Positions 17,319 through 27,513 of a stretch of 64,000 nucleotides of DNA are shown here, piece by piece (position 1 is the first letter of the stretch; the number at the start of each line of letters is the position of its first letter). This stretch comes from JADLDB01 sp040752975 (GTDB lineage Bacteria; Myxococcota; Myxococcia; Myxococcales; Myxococcaceae), in the NCBI GenBank assembly GCA_040752975.1, contig JBFMHF010000016.1:5845-69844 (forward strand), read 5' to 3'. Made by a program: the position numbers and the translations under genes. The notes beneath the pieces were generated by a model. It searched no databases. It was not told the DNA's origin and saw nothing but the letters and a program-made list of their open reading frames with translations.

Positions 17319-17401
17319 TCGGGTCGGCCACGCGTAGTCCAGACCGGTGCACGTCGCGCAGGAGAGCGCGGTGCGGTTGGGCACTCGGGTGGGCTCCCCG
17401 A

Positions 17402-19447
17402 ATGGACTCTCTGACGCCCGCTCGGCGATGGCTCCTGGCAGTCCTGGTCGCGTGCTGCTCGCTCAGCGTGGCGGGTTGCGGTGGTCCGGGCGTCCAGGTC
17501 GATGGCGGAGCGGGCGGCGGAACTGCGACAGGAGGAGGCACCGGCGGCGGTGCGGGTGGTGGCGGCGCCTTCCCCGATGGGGGAAGTGGAGGCGGCACTG
17601 GCGGTGGCGATGACGGAGGAGGAACCGGTGGCGGCGTGGGAGACGCCGGTGCGCCAGACGGCGGCAACGACGCGGGCGGTGAGGTCGATGCCGGCGACGT
17701 CGATGCCGGCGGCGGCGACGGCGGCGCGGTGGATGGCGGCGGCGTCGACGGCGGCGGGAGTCGCGACGCGGGCGCCCAGGACGCGGGCCGTGCCAATTGG
17801 GTGTGGGAGAACCCCTGGCCTCAAGGCAACACGCTGACGGCGGCCTGGGCCCTCTCGTCCACCAACGTCTGGGTGGTGGGCTACGTGGGCACCACGCTCC
17901 ACTGGGAGGCAGGCGCGTGGGCCGTCATCCCTTCCGGGACGAACGAGCGCTTGTGGGCAGTCTGGGGCAGCGCGCCAACGGACGTGTGGGCGGTCGGAGA
18001 AAACGGCGTGATTGTCCACTGGGATGGCGCCGCCTGGAGCGTGACGCCCAGCGGAACCACCGCCGACCTGACCGCCCTCTGGGGCACGGGCCCGGGTGAC
18101 GCGTGGGCGGTGGGGGTGGGAGGCACCATCCTCCACTGGAACGGCGCCTCCTGGCAGCCCTCCGCCAGCGGGGTAACCACCAACCTGCAGGGCGTGTGGG
18201 GTAGCAGCGCGTCTGACGTGTGGGCTGTCGGAAATGGCGGCGCCATCCTTCGGTGGAACGGCACGCAGTGGGCCAGCGTCGTCAGCGGCGTCACCACCGG
18301 CTTCACCGGAGTCTGGGGCAGCGGCCCCGCCGATGTGTGGGCCCTGCAGTCCAACGGCGGGGTCCGCAGGTGGAACGGCTCCACCTGGAGCAGCCTGTCG
18401 ACCGGCGCAACCACCACGGTGCTGTCCATCGCCGGCAGCGCCGCCAACGACGTGTGGGTGTCCGGCATCTCGGGCACGCTCCGCCACTGGGACGGCAGCA
18501 CCTGGACCGCCATCCCCTCCGGGACCGCCTTCGACCTGTGGGGCGTGGCGAGCACGGGCGCTGGCACCGCCCTGGTGGTGGGTGAAGACGGACGGCTGCT
18601 CACCTGGGACGGCTCGTCGCTCGTCCTCATCAGCCAGGGCCGCGCCGGCTACCTCGCCGACATCTGGGGCAGCGGCCCGGGGGACCTCTGGGCCGTCGGC
18701 AGCGAGAGCACCGTGCTGCGCTCCGATGGCGGCGCGTGGAGTGGCACGACGAGCCTCGGCTCCACGGAGTGCTACACGTCCGTCTGGGGCACGGGCAGCA
18801 ATGACGTTTACCTCACTGGCTCCGGGGGCACGGTGAGGCACTGGGACGGGCAGGCTTTGTTCATCGTCTATTCCGGCGGCAGCACCGTCGACATGGCCGC
18901 CGTTCATGGCAGCGGGCCCAACGACGTGTGGGCCGTCGGCTCGGGGGGCAGGACCGCTCATTGGGACGGCGGGGCGTGGGCCCAGGTCCCTTCAGGCACC
19001 ATCGGCATGCTGGAGGGCGTCTGGGTCGCCGGCCCGGGTGATGCCTGGGCGGTGGGGCGGTCGGGTCTGGTGCTCCGGTGGAACGGCGCCTCCTGGACGA
19101 CCGTCGGCGCCGGCACCAGCCTGGACCTCAATGATGTGTGGGGCAGCGCCCCCAACGACGTGTGGATGGTCGGCCAGTCGGGCGTCATTCGCCGGTGGAA
19201 CGGCGCCGCCATCCTCCCCGTCCCGAGCGGCACGTCGGCGAGTCTCTCGGGCATCTGGGGCACGGGTCCTGCGGACATCTGGGCGGTGGGCACCGTCGGG
19301 ACTCAAGGCGTCGTGCTGCACTGGGACGGAGGCGCGTGGACGAGTGTGCCCATCAGCATGGAGCCCGGGCTGGGTGGGGTGTGGGGCGCCAGTCCCGGCG
19401 CCGTTCGCGTCGTCGGAAGCGCCGGCGCCATCCTCCGCGGGCCTTGA
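17402..19447 (+). CDS. Lipoprotein with about 14 VWAVG beta-propeller repeats
   Basis: 681 aa. The ATG gives a lipoprotein signal (MDSLTPARRWLLAVLVAC to lipobox VAGC). A Gly/Asp-rich, low-complexity linker of about 100 residues follows. From about residue 135 to the end come some 14 repeats of about 39 residues with consensus VWGSGPxDVWAVGxxGxxxHWxGxxW, degenerate in units 7 to 9 and 14. Such repeats form surface beta-propellers and are frequent in myxobacteria; binding partners are unknown. No strong ribosome-binding site is visible. The gene is alone on its strand and framed by the 46-47 bp direct repeats, which suggests it may have moved or been duplicated as a cassette. Confidence 0.8.
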   Translation: MDSLTPARRWLLAVLVACCSLSVAGCGGPGVQVDGGAGGGTATGGGTGGGAGGGGAFPDGGSGGGTGGGDDGGGTGGGVGDAGAPDGGNDAGGEVDAGDVDAGGGDGGAVDGGGVDGGGSRDAGAQDAGRANWVWENPWPQGNTLTAAWALSSTNVWVVGYVGTTLHWEAGAWAVIPSGTNERLWAVWGSAPTDVWAVGENGVIVHWDGAAWSVTPSGTTADLTALWGTGPGDAWAVGVGGTILHWNGASWQPSASGVTTNLQGVWGSSASDVWAVGNGGAILRWNGTQWASVVSGVTTGFTGVWGSGPADVWALQSNGGVRRWNGSTWSSLSTGATTTVLSIAGSAANDVWVSGISGTLRHWDGSTWTAIPSGTAFDLWGVASTGAGTALVVGEDGRLLTWDGSSLVLISQGRAGYLADIWGSGPGDLWAVGSESTVLRSDGGAWSGTTSLGSTECYTSVWGTGSNDVYLTGSGGTVRHWDGQALFIVYSGGSTVDMAAVHGSGPNDVWAVGSGGRTAHWDGGAWAQVPSGTIGMLEGVWVAGPGDAWAVGRSGLVLRWNGASWTTVGAGTSLDLNDVWGSAPNDVWMVGQSGVIRRWNGAAILPVPSGTSASLSGIWGTGPADIWAVGTVGTQGVVLHWDGGAWTSVPISMEPGLGGVWGASPGAVRVVGSAGAILRGP

Positions 19448-19490
19448 ACGAGATCGCTACGCGGGCAGCGACGATGGACGGGCCACCGGG

Positions 19491-19537
19491 CAAACTCCGG
19501 AAAGGGCAGGTTCCGGTGTCGTCTCGGCGAAGGGACA
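19491..19537. repeat. Right copy of the 46-47 bp direct repeat
   Basis: The copy begins CAAACTCCGGAAAGGGCAGG and ends TCGTCTCGGCGAAGGGACA. It lies between the convergent ends of the propeller gene and kdpE, and can fold through GTGTC and GACAC. It may double as a bidirectional terminator, though no T-run is present. Confidence 0.75.
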
Positions 19538-19538
19538 C

Positions 19539-20230
<692 letters not shown>

Positions 20231-20234
<4 letters not shown>

Positions 20235-22906
20235 GTCCCCTCCTCCGGCGGCACCGGGGGCGGCGTGCCCACCACCGGCAGGGTGATGACGAAGCGCGCG
20301 CCGCCCCCCTCGCGGAGCTGCGCGGTGATGCGGCCCCCGTGCGCCTCCACGATGCCGCGGCACACCGCCAGTCCCAGCCCCGCGCCGCTCGTACCCAGGT
20401 GGGCCCCCCGGTAGAACTTCTCAAAGAGGCGCTCGGCGTCGGCGGGATCGAAGCCGGGGCCGCGATCGGCCACCTCCAGCTCGATGACGTCCGGCATCAC
20501 CCGCGCCAGCACGTCGATGGGCGAGCCGGGCGGCGTGTACTTGAGCGCGTTCTCGAAGAGGTTGAGCAGCACCTGCTCGAACAGCACTGGGTCCACGGAC
20601 ACCAGCGGCACGTTGTCCGGGAGGCTGACGTGCACCGCGCGGCCAGCCAGCTGCCTGGAGAGGCGGGAACGGGCGCTGCCGATCAGCTCCTCCAGCGGCA
20701 CCCACTCGCGCTTCACGGTCAGCGCGCCCGCCTGAACCCGGGTCATGTCCAGCAGGTTGCGCACCAGTCGCTCCAACCGCTCCGCCTCGTCGCAGATGGT
20801 GTCGAGCAGCTGCGCGCGGGTCGACGCGTCCAGCGAGCCGTCGTCGCGCAGTGCGGTCGCCGAACCCGTCACCACCGCCAGCGGCGTGCGCAGGTCGTGC
20901 GACACGGCGGACAACAGCGAGCTGCGCAGCTCCTCGGTGCGCGCCCGCAGCGCCGCGGCGCGGGCGTCTTCCGCCAGCTGGAACCGCTCCACGCTCACCG
21001 CCGCCTGCCGGGCGAAGGAGTCGAGCAGCGCGCGCTCTTCCAGCGTCGGCTCCTCGGCGCGCAAGAGGGCGATGACCCCCTGGCTGCGGCCCAGCGGCAG
21101 ACAGTAGGCGTTCGCGCCCGAGAGGGTGTCGGTGCCCTTGCCCGCCGCGCGCCCGTGGTCGAACACCCACTCGGCCACGCCGAGGTCGTTGGGCTCAAGC
21201 TTCGAGTTGGTGGGCCAGGCGCCGCAGGGCTGGAGCGAGCCGTTGCGCGAGAGCGCGACGACGACCTGGGCCTGCAGGCCGATGGCTTCGGCGCAGTGCC
21301 GCGCGGTGGTGCGGGCGAGGGCGTCGAGCGTGTCCGCTTCGGACAGCGCGCGGGTGAAGGCGAACAGCGTGTGTGTCTGCTGCTCGCGCTGCCGCGCCTC
21401 GAGCTCCTGGTCGCGCAGGCGGCTGGCCAGGGTGCTGATGAGCGCCCCCACGCCGAACATCATCACGAAGGTGAGGACGAAGCGCGTGTCGGCCACGGCG
21501 AAGGTGAGGTACGGGGGCACGAAGAAGAAGTCGAACGCAGCGACGGCCAGCCCCGAGGCCAGGAACGCCGGTCCTCTCCCCAGCGTCGCCGCGACGATCA
21601 TGATGGCGAGGAGGAACAGCATCTCGGGATCCGGCAGGCCCAGGGAGCGGTGCAGCACCACGTCGATGGTCGTCACCACGCCCATGGAGATCGCGCTGGC
21701 CAGGTAGTTCCGCCAGGCCACTGGGCGCGGCTGCGCGGAGCGGTCCACCGGCTCGGCGGGCGCGTCGGGATCGCCGGAGATGACGAAGACGTCGATGTCG
21801 CCGCTGCCCCGGACGATGTCGTCCAGCAGCGAGCCACGCAGGCGGTCGCGCAGCCGGGAGTGTGTCGGCTTGCCGAGGATGATCCGCGTGATGTTGCTGG
21901 CGCGCGCCCACTCCAGGATGGTCTCTGCCACGCGCGTGCCCGACAGGCGCACCACCTCGCCCCCCAGGCTGCCCACCAACTCCAGGTGCGACTCGAGGCG
22001 CTCGTGGTCTGCCTTGCTCAACGCCGTCACGGGGTTGTCGACCCAGATCGCCAGCCACGGGGCGCGCAGCCCCGCCGCCATGCGCCGCGCAGCCCGCACC
22101 AACCGCGCCGAGGCGGGCGCCGGCCCCACGCACACCGCGATGCGCTCGCCCGAGGGCCAGGTGGTCTGGATCTCGTGCTGCTTGCGGTACGCGACGACGT
22201 CCTCGTCGACGCGCTCGGCCGTGCGCCGCAGCGCCAATTCCCTCAGGGCCAGCAGGTTCCCGCGGCGGAAGAAGTGCTCGGCGGCGCGCCGCGCCTGCTC
22301 GGGGAGGTACACCTTCCCCTCGGACAGGCGCTTCAAGAGCTCTTCGGGGGGGATGTCGACGAGCTCGATCTCGTCGGCGCGCTCGAGGAGCGAGTCGGGC
22401 ACCGTCTCGCGGACCTGCACGTGGGTGATCTGCGCCACCACGTCGTTGAGGCTCTCCACGTGCTGCACGTTCAAGGTGGTGTGCACCTCGATGCCCGCGT
22501 CGAGCAGCTCGAGCACGTCCTGCCAGCGGCGGGTGTGCCGCGAGCCCGGCACGTTGGTGTGCGCCAGCTCGTCGACGAGGAGGATGGCCGGCTTGCGGGC
22601 CAGCGCGCGCTCGAGGTCGAACTCCTCCAGCGCCTTGCCGCGGTAGTCCAGCGTCTGCCGCGGGAGGACCTCGAGGCCTTCGATCAACTTCGCCGTCTCC
22701 GCGCGCCCATGCGTCTCGATGAGACCCACCACCACGTCCAGGCCGCGGGCCTTGAGCAGCCGCGCCGACTCCAGCATCGCGAACGTCTTGCCCACGCCGG
22801 GGGCGAAGCCGAAGAAGATCTTCAGCCGGGCGCGTTGGCGCTCCTCGGCCTTCAGCCGCGCGAGCAGCGCGTCGGGATCCGGCCGGCTGTCGCCCTCATC
22901 GGTCAT
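20231..22906 (-). CDS. kdpD: KdpD, K+-sensing histidine kinase
   Basis: 891 aa, full length. The N-terminal KdpD domain has Walker A FGFAPGVGKT and the Walker B-like LLVDELAHTNVPGSRH. A universal-stress-protein domain (about 250-370, IILGKPTHSRLRDRLRG) follows, then a four-helix membrane block (about 400-500), a GAF domain, HisKA with phospho-acceptor His670 in LSAVSHDLRTPLAVV, and an ATPase domain with EVADRGPGFDPAD and GAGLGLAVCRGIVEAHGG. It senses low K+ or turgor and phosphorylates KdpE. A 54-bp gap separates it from kdpC and a 4-bp overlap joins it to kdpE. Confidence 0.95.
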
Positions 22907-22960
22907 CTTCAGTCAGCCTCCCGCAAGAGAAGGTCGGACACGAGCGCTGCGTTCGCGCCG

Positions 22961-23524
22961 TCAGGGCCCCGCCGAAGGTGCCGCCACGGACGGCGGGCCG
23001 AGCGCCAGGTTGAGCCGCACGACGTTGACCCGCGGCTCGCCGAAGAGGCCCAGCCAGCGCCCCTCGGTGTGTGCGTCCACCTGCTGCTCCACCTCGGACT
23101 CCGACAGGCCCCGCGCCTTCGCTACCCGCGCCACCTGGTACTTCGCGCCCGCCACGGAGAGGTGGGGATCGAGCCCGCTGCCGCTGGCGGTCACCAGATC
23201 GACCGGCACCGGGCCCTCCTTCCCGGGATTCTCCGCGCGCACCGCCTCCACCCGCTGCTTCACCGCATCGAGGAAGGCGGGGTTGGTGGGGCCGTGGTTC
23301 GTCCCGGTGGACGCCTCCGCGTTGTAGGGCGGCGTGGTGGCCGACGGCCGGCCGTGGAAGTAGCCGGGCTGGGTGAAGACCTGGCCCACCGCGCCCACCG
23401 TGCGGCCGTTGGCCTGTTCCGGCATCACCACCTGGGCGAGGCCCGTCATCACCAGCGGGTACACCAGCCCGCACAGCACGGTGAAGAAGAGGAGCAGCAC
23501 GAGCGCAGCGCGAAGCGACTTCAT
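22961..23524 (-). CDS. kdpC: KdpC, stabilising subunit of the K+-transporting ATPase
   Basis: 187 aa with one N-terminal membrane helix (LRAALVLLLFFTVLCGLVYP) and a periplasmic domain. The family signatures are present: YFHGRPSATTPPYNAEAS, GTNHGPTNP, DLVTASGSGLDPHLS and VDAHTEG. KdpC joins KdpA to KdpB and is thought to raise nucleotide affinity. Its ATG overlaps the kdpB stop by 4 bp (ATGA). Confidence 0.95.
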   Translation of the reverse strand: MKSLRAALVLLLFFTVLCGLVYPLVMTGLAQVVMPEQANGRTVGAVGQVFTQPGYFHGRPSATTPPYNAEASTGTNHGPTNPAFLDAVKQRVEAVRAENPGKEGPVPVDLVTASGSGLDPHLSVAGAKYQVARVAKARGLSESEVEQQVDAHTEGRWLGLFGEPRVNVVRLNLALGPPSVAAPSAGP

Positions 23525-25605
23525 GACACGACCCCCAGGCCCGTGAGGGCCATGTCGATCAACTTGATGCAGGGGAAGGGGAGCAGCACCCCGCCCACCC
23601 CGTAGAGGAGGATGTTGCGAGCCAGCACCTGGCCCGCCGGCGCCGGCCGGTAGGAGATGCCCCGCAGCGCCAGCGGAATGAGCGCCACGATGATCAGCGC
23701 GTTGAAGATGACCGCCGACATCACCGCGCTCTGCGGCGAATGCAGCCGCATCACGTCCAGCACCCGCAGCGCCGGGTAGGTGGCGGCGAAGGCCGCGGGG
23801 ATGATCGCGAAGTACTTGGCCACGTCGTTGGCGATGCTGAAGGTGGTCAGCGCCCCGCGGGTCATCAGCATCTGTTTGCCGATCTCCACCACGCGGATCA
23901 GCTTGGTCGGGTTGGAGTCGAGGTCGACCATGTTGCCGGCTTCCTTTGCCGCCTGGGTGCCGGTGTTCATCGCCACTGCCACGTCGGCCTGGGCCAGCGC
24001 CGGCGCGTCGTTGGTGCCGTCGCCGGTCATCGCCACCAGGTGACCCTTCTGCTGGTACTCGCGAATGCGGGCCAGCTTCTGCTCCGGCGTCGCCTCGGCG
24101 AGGAAGTCGTCGACGCCCGCCTCGGCCGCGATGGACGCGGCGGTGAGCGGGTTGTCGCCGGTGATCATCACCGTCTTGATGCCCATGCGGCGCAGTTCGG
24201 CGAACTTCTCCTTGATCCCGCCCTTCACGATGTCCTTGAGCTGCACCACGCCCAGCACCCGGGCGCCGTCGGCCACCACCAGCGGCGTCATGCCCTGGCG
24301 CGCGAGATCCGACACCGCCTGGCTCACCTCGGTGGACATGCTGCCGCCCTGGGTCTCGACGAAGCGGGCCACCGCCTCCGAGGCGCCCTTGCGGATCTTC
24401 CGGCCGTTCAGGTCCACGCCGCTCATCCGCGTCTGCGCGGTGAAGGGCACGAAGGTGGCGCCCAGTTCGTGCACCTCGCGACCGCGGATGGCGAACTTCT
24501 CCTTGGCCAACACAACGATGCTGCGGCCCTCGGGCGTCTCGTCGGCCAGGCTGGCCAGCTGCGCCGCGTCCGCCAGCTCCTTCACATCCACTCCCTTCGC
24601 GGGGATGAAGTCGGTCGCCTGGCGATTGCCGAGCGTGATGGTGCCCGTCTTGTCCAGCAGCAGCACGTCGACGTCGCCCGACGCCTCCACCGCGCGGCCC
24701 GAGGTGGCGATGACGTTGGCCTGCACCATGCGATCCATGCCGGCGATGCCGATGGCGGACAAGAGCCCGCCGATGGTGGTGGGGATGAGGCACACCAGCA
24801 GCGCCACCAGCATGGTGAGCGGCACCGGCGCGCCCTGGCCGGCCGAGGTGGCCGCGTAGTCCGAGAAGGGCCGCAGCGTGACGGTGGCCAGCAGGAAGAC
24901 GATGGTGAGCGCCGCCAGGAGGATGTCGAGGGCGATCTCGTTGGGCGTCTTCTGCCGCTTCGCGCCCTCCACCATCGAGATCATCCGGTCGAGGAAGGTC
25001 TGACCCGGCTCGGCGGTGATGCGCACGATGAGCCAATCGGACAGCACGCGCGTGCCGCCGGTGACCGCGCTGCGATCGCCGCCCGACTCGCGGATGACGG
25101 GGGCCGACTCGCCGGTGATGGCGCTCTCGTCGACCGAGGCCACGCCTTCCACCACCTCGCCGTCGGCGGGCATCGGATCGCCCGCCTCCACCAGCACCAC
25201 GTCTCCCTTCACCAGCTTCGAGCTGGCGATGAGCTCGCGCTTCGCGTCGCGGCTCGGCTCGCTCAGCTTCTTCGCCTGCACGTCCTTGCGCGCCTTGCGC
25301 AGCGTGTCCGCCTGGGCCTTGCCGCGCCCCTCCGCCATCGCCTCGGCGAAGTTGGCGAACAGCACGGTGAACCAGAGCCAGCTGGAGATGGCCACCACGA
25401 AGCCGGCCGAGGTGTCGCCCCGGCCGGTGGCGAAGGCGTGCAGGGCCAGCACCGTGGTGAAGAGGCTGCCCACCTCCACGACGAACATCACCGGGTTCTT
25501 CACCATGCGGCGGGGATCGAGCTTCTTGAAGGCGTCGACGAGGGCTGCCTTGACGATGGGGCCCTCGAAGAGCGGCCGGGCCGGGAGCTGAGAACGGACG
25601 GTCAT
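23521..25605 (-). CDS. kdpB: KdpB, P-type ATPase subunit of the K+ transporter
   Basis: 694 aa. It carries TGES (SAITGESAPVIRESGGD), the phosphorylated D318 in LLLDKTGTITLGNRQATDF, and the hinge motif VAMTGDGTNDAPALAQADVA. Seven or so membrane helices are visible. ATP hydrolysis here drives K+ import through KdpA. GGAG precedes the start, which overlaps the kdpA stop by 4 bp. Confidence 0.96.
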   Translation of the reverse strand: MTVRSQLPARPLFEGPIVKAALVDAFKKLDPRRMVKNPVMFVVEVGSLFTTVLALHAFATGRGDTSAGFVVAISSWLWFTVLFANFAEAMAEGRGKAQADTLRKARKDVQAKKLSEPSRDAKRELIASSKLVKGDVVLVEAGDPMPADGEVVEGVASVDESAITGESAPVIRESGGDRSAVTGGTRVLSDWLIVRITAEPGQTFLDRMISMVEGAKRQKTPNEIALDILLAALTIVFLLATVTLRPFSDYAATSAGQGAPVPLTMLVALLVCLIPTTIGGLLSAIGIAGMDRMVQANVIATSGRAVEASGDVDVLLLDKTGTITLGNRQATDFIPAKGVDVKELADAAQLASLADETPEGRSIVVLAKEKFAIRGREVHELGATFVPFTAQTRMSGVDLNGRKIRKGASEAVARFVETQGGSMSTEVSQAVSDLARQGMTPLVVADGARVLGVVQLKDIVKGGIKEKFAELRRMGIKTVMITGDNPLTAASIAAEAGVDDFLAEATPEQKLARIREYQQKGHLVAMTGDGTNDAPALAQADVAVAMNTGTQAAKEAGNMVDLDSNPTKLIRVVEIGKQMLMTRGALTTFSIANDVAKYFAIIPAAFAATYPALRVLDVMRLHSPQSAVMSAVIFNALIIVALIPLALRGISYRPAPAGQVLARNILLYGVGGVLLPFPCIKLIDMALTGLGVVS

Positions 25606-27329
25606 GGCGTCACTCCAGTCATCTGCAGGTGCTCGACGACGGGGCCGAGCGCGAGGGCGGGGATGAAGGTGAGCGCGCCCACCAGCACGATGGTGCCGAC
25701 CACCAGCGCCACGAAGAGCGGCGTGTGGGTGGGCAGCGTGCCGGCCGACGGAGGCACGCGCTTCTTCGCCGCGAGCCCGCCGGCCAGGGCCAGCACCGGG
25801 ACGATCACCCAGTAGCGGCCGATGAGCATCACCACGCCGATCGCCACCGCGTAGAAGGCGCCGCTGACGGTCAGGCCGCCGAAGGCCGAGCCGTTGTTGT
25901 TCGAGCCCGAGGAGAAGGCGTAGAGGATTTCCGAGAAGCCGTGCGCGCCCGGGTTGCCCAGGGTGGACGTGCCGGCGGACGTGGCCGACGCGATCGCCGT
26001 GCCCACCAGCACCGAGGCCGCGGGCAGCAGAATGCCCAGCGACGCCATCTTCATCTCCCGCGCTTCGATCTTCTTGCCCAGGTACTCGGGCGTGCGGCCC
26101 ACCATCAGCCCGGAGATGAAGACCGCCACCACCACGTACAGCAGCATGCCGTACAGGCCCGAGCCAACGCCGCCGAAGATGATCTCCCCCAGCTGCATGA
26201 GCCACATCGGCATCATCCCCGCCAGCGGCGTGAAGCTGTCGTGCATGGCGTTGACTGAGCCGTTGGACGCGGCGGTGGTGGCGGTGGACCAGATCACCGA
26301 CGAGACGACGCCGAAGCGCGCTTCCTTGCCCTCGAGGTGCCCGGCCGACAGGTCCACGCCCAGCGCCTGCAGCGCCGGCACGCCCTTCTGCTCGCTCCAC
26401 AGCCCCACCAGCGTGACGGGGATGAAGATGGCCAGCATCGCCGCGTACAGCGCCCAGCCCTGCCGCTTGTCCTTCACCAGGTGGCCGAAGGTGAAGCAGA
26501 GCGCGGCGGCGATGAGGAGGATCGCCACCACCTCGAGCATGTTGGACAGGGGCGTGGGGTTCTCCAGTGGGTGCGCGGAGTTCACGTTGAAGTAGCCGCC
26601 GCCGTTGGTGCCGAGCTGCTTGATCGCCACTTGCGACGCCACCGGGCCGACCGCCAGCACCTGGTCGCCTCCGCCTTCCACCAGCGGAGTGGTGGCCTTC
26701 GCGGCGAGCGTCTGGGGTGTGCCCTGGGAGACGAGCAGCAAGGTCCACAGCGCGGCGAGGGGCAACAGCACGAGTGTCGAGCGCGTCAGGTCGACCCAGA
26801 AGTTGCCGATGCCCACGGCGGGCCGCTCTGCCGCGGCGCGGTTGCCCTCGATCACCGTGGACCGCGTCAGCCCGCGGATGAGCGCCATCAGCACGGCGAT
26901 GCCGGTGGCGGCGCTCACGAAGTTCTGCACGGTGAGCCCGGCCATCTGGGTGAAGACGCTCATGGTCGTCTCTCCGCCGTAGGCCTGCCAGTTGGTGTTG
27001 GTGGCGAAGCTGACCGCGGTGTTCCAGGCCACGCCCGGCTCGACGCCGGCGAAGCCGTTGGGGTTGAAGGGCAGGAAGAACTGCAGCCGCTCGATGGCGA
27101 AGACCAGCAGCGCGCCGAGGAGGTTGAAGAGCAGCACGGCCCCGGCGTACCGGGTCCACTTCATGTCTTCGCCCACGTCCACGCCGGCGACGCGGTACAG
27201 CCAGCGCTCCGGCCGCGTGGGCCTGGCGGTCGGCCCCAGCGTGCGCGCCAGCATCGCCCCCAGCGGGACGGCGAGCCCGGTGAGCAGCACAAGGAAGCCG
27301 AGGAGCTCGGCGATGGCGTGAGGAGTCAT
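25602..27329 (-). CDS. kdpA: KdpA, K+-channel-like subunit of the K+-transporting ATPase
   Basis: 575 aa, ten or so membrane helices. K+ selectivity-filter segments are recognisable: VSFATNTNWQAYGGE, KQLGTNGGGYFNVNSAHPLE, NGSVNAMHDSFTPLAG and FSSGSNNNGSAFGG. The ATG overlaps the kdpF stop by 4 bp and has GGAG upstream, within kdpF. The frame runs further upstream, but that part is the shadow of kdpF. Confidence 0.96.
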   Translation of the reverse strand: MTPHAIAELLGFLVLLTGLAVPLGAMLARTLGPTARPTRPERWLYRVAGVDVGEDMKWTRYAGAVLLFNLLGALLVFAIERLQFFLPFNPNGFAGVEPGVAWNTAVSFATNTNWQAYGGETTMSVFTQMAGLTVQNFVSAATGIAVLMALIRGLTRSTVIEGNRAAAERPAVGIGNFWVDLTRSTLVLLPLAALWTLLLVSQGTPQTLAAKATTPLVEGGGDQVLAVGPVASQVAIKQLGTNGGGYFNVNSAHPLENPTPLSNMLEVVAILLIAAALCFTFGHLVKDKRQGWALYAAMLAIFIPVTLVGLWSEQKGVPALQALGVDLSAGHLEGKEARFGVVSSVIWSTATTAASNGSVNAMHDSFTPLAGMMPMWLMQLGEIIFGGVGSGLYGMLLYVVVAVFISGLMVGRTPEYLGKKIEAREMKMASLGILLPAASVLVGTAIASATSAGTSTLGNPGAHGFSEILYAFSSGSNNNGSAFGGLTVSGAFYAVAIGVVMLIGRYWVIVPVLALAGGLAAKKRVPPSAGTLPTHTPLFVALVVGTIVLVGALTFIPALALGPVVEHLQMTGVTP

Positions 27330-27418
27330 GACAGGCGCTCCGGGAAGAGCAGCGCGAAGAACAGGTAGCCGAGGAGACCGAGGGAGAGCGCTCCACCGAG
27401 GAGAACGAGGGCATCCAT
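27326..27418 (-). CDS. kdpF: KdpF, single-helix small subunit
   Basis: 30 aa (MDALVLLGGALSLGLLGYLF then FALLFPERLS), one transmembrane helix followed by the FPERL ending typical of KdpF. AGGAG lies 8 bases before the ATG. The stop overlaps the kdpA start (ATGA). KdpF stabilises the KdpABC complex in the membrane. The gene is too short for ordinary gene calling. Confidence 0.9.
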   Translation of the reverse strand: MDALVLLGGALSLGLLGYLFFALLFPERLS

Positions 27419-27432
27419 GAGGCGAGCTCCTG

Positions 27433-27513
27433 TCAGAGGCGATCGCAGAGGGCGACGAAGCCCCCGGTGAGAAGGAAGAAGCCGAACAACCCGGCAAGGA
27501 GCAGCGCGTCCAT
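27433..27513 (-). CDS. Extra hydrophobic microprotein of the kdp operon (CDRL-ending)
   Basis: 26 aa (MDALLLAGLFGFFLLTGGFV then ALCDRL), one predicted membrane helix. The ATG overlaps the stop of the porin gene (TGATG), suggesting coupled translation. An ATG three codons upstream would give 29 aa. It begins with the same MDAL as KdpF and has the same length class, so it may be a diverged duplicate or a second small subunit. Short ORFs ending in C-x-R-L ahead of kdpF exist in other kdp operons as I recall them. Function unknown; expression unproven. Confidence 0.65.
   Translation of the reverse strand: MDALLLAGLFGFFLLTGGFVALCDRL

Larger units (their letters stand above)
16922..17401. other. 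480-bp divergent intergenic region with a direct repeat and a hairpin
   Basis: The region lies between the divergent desaturase and propeller-lipoprotein genes. It holds one copy of a 46-47 bp direct repeat and a 9-bp-arm inverted repeat, both listed separately. Frames on both strands look like GC-rich noise, and none has a ribosome-binding site or recognisable motif. Confidence 0.5.

Noticed and set aside
20339..23605. Plus-strand open frame of 1088 codons
   Set aside because: It is antisense to kdpD and kdpC. The composition is His/Arg/Gln-rich with no motif and no ribosome-binding site, a normal by-product of high third-position GC.
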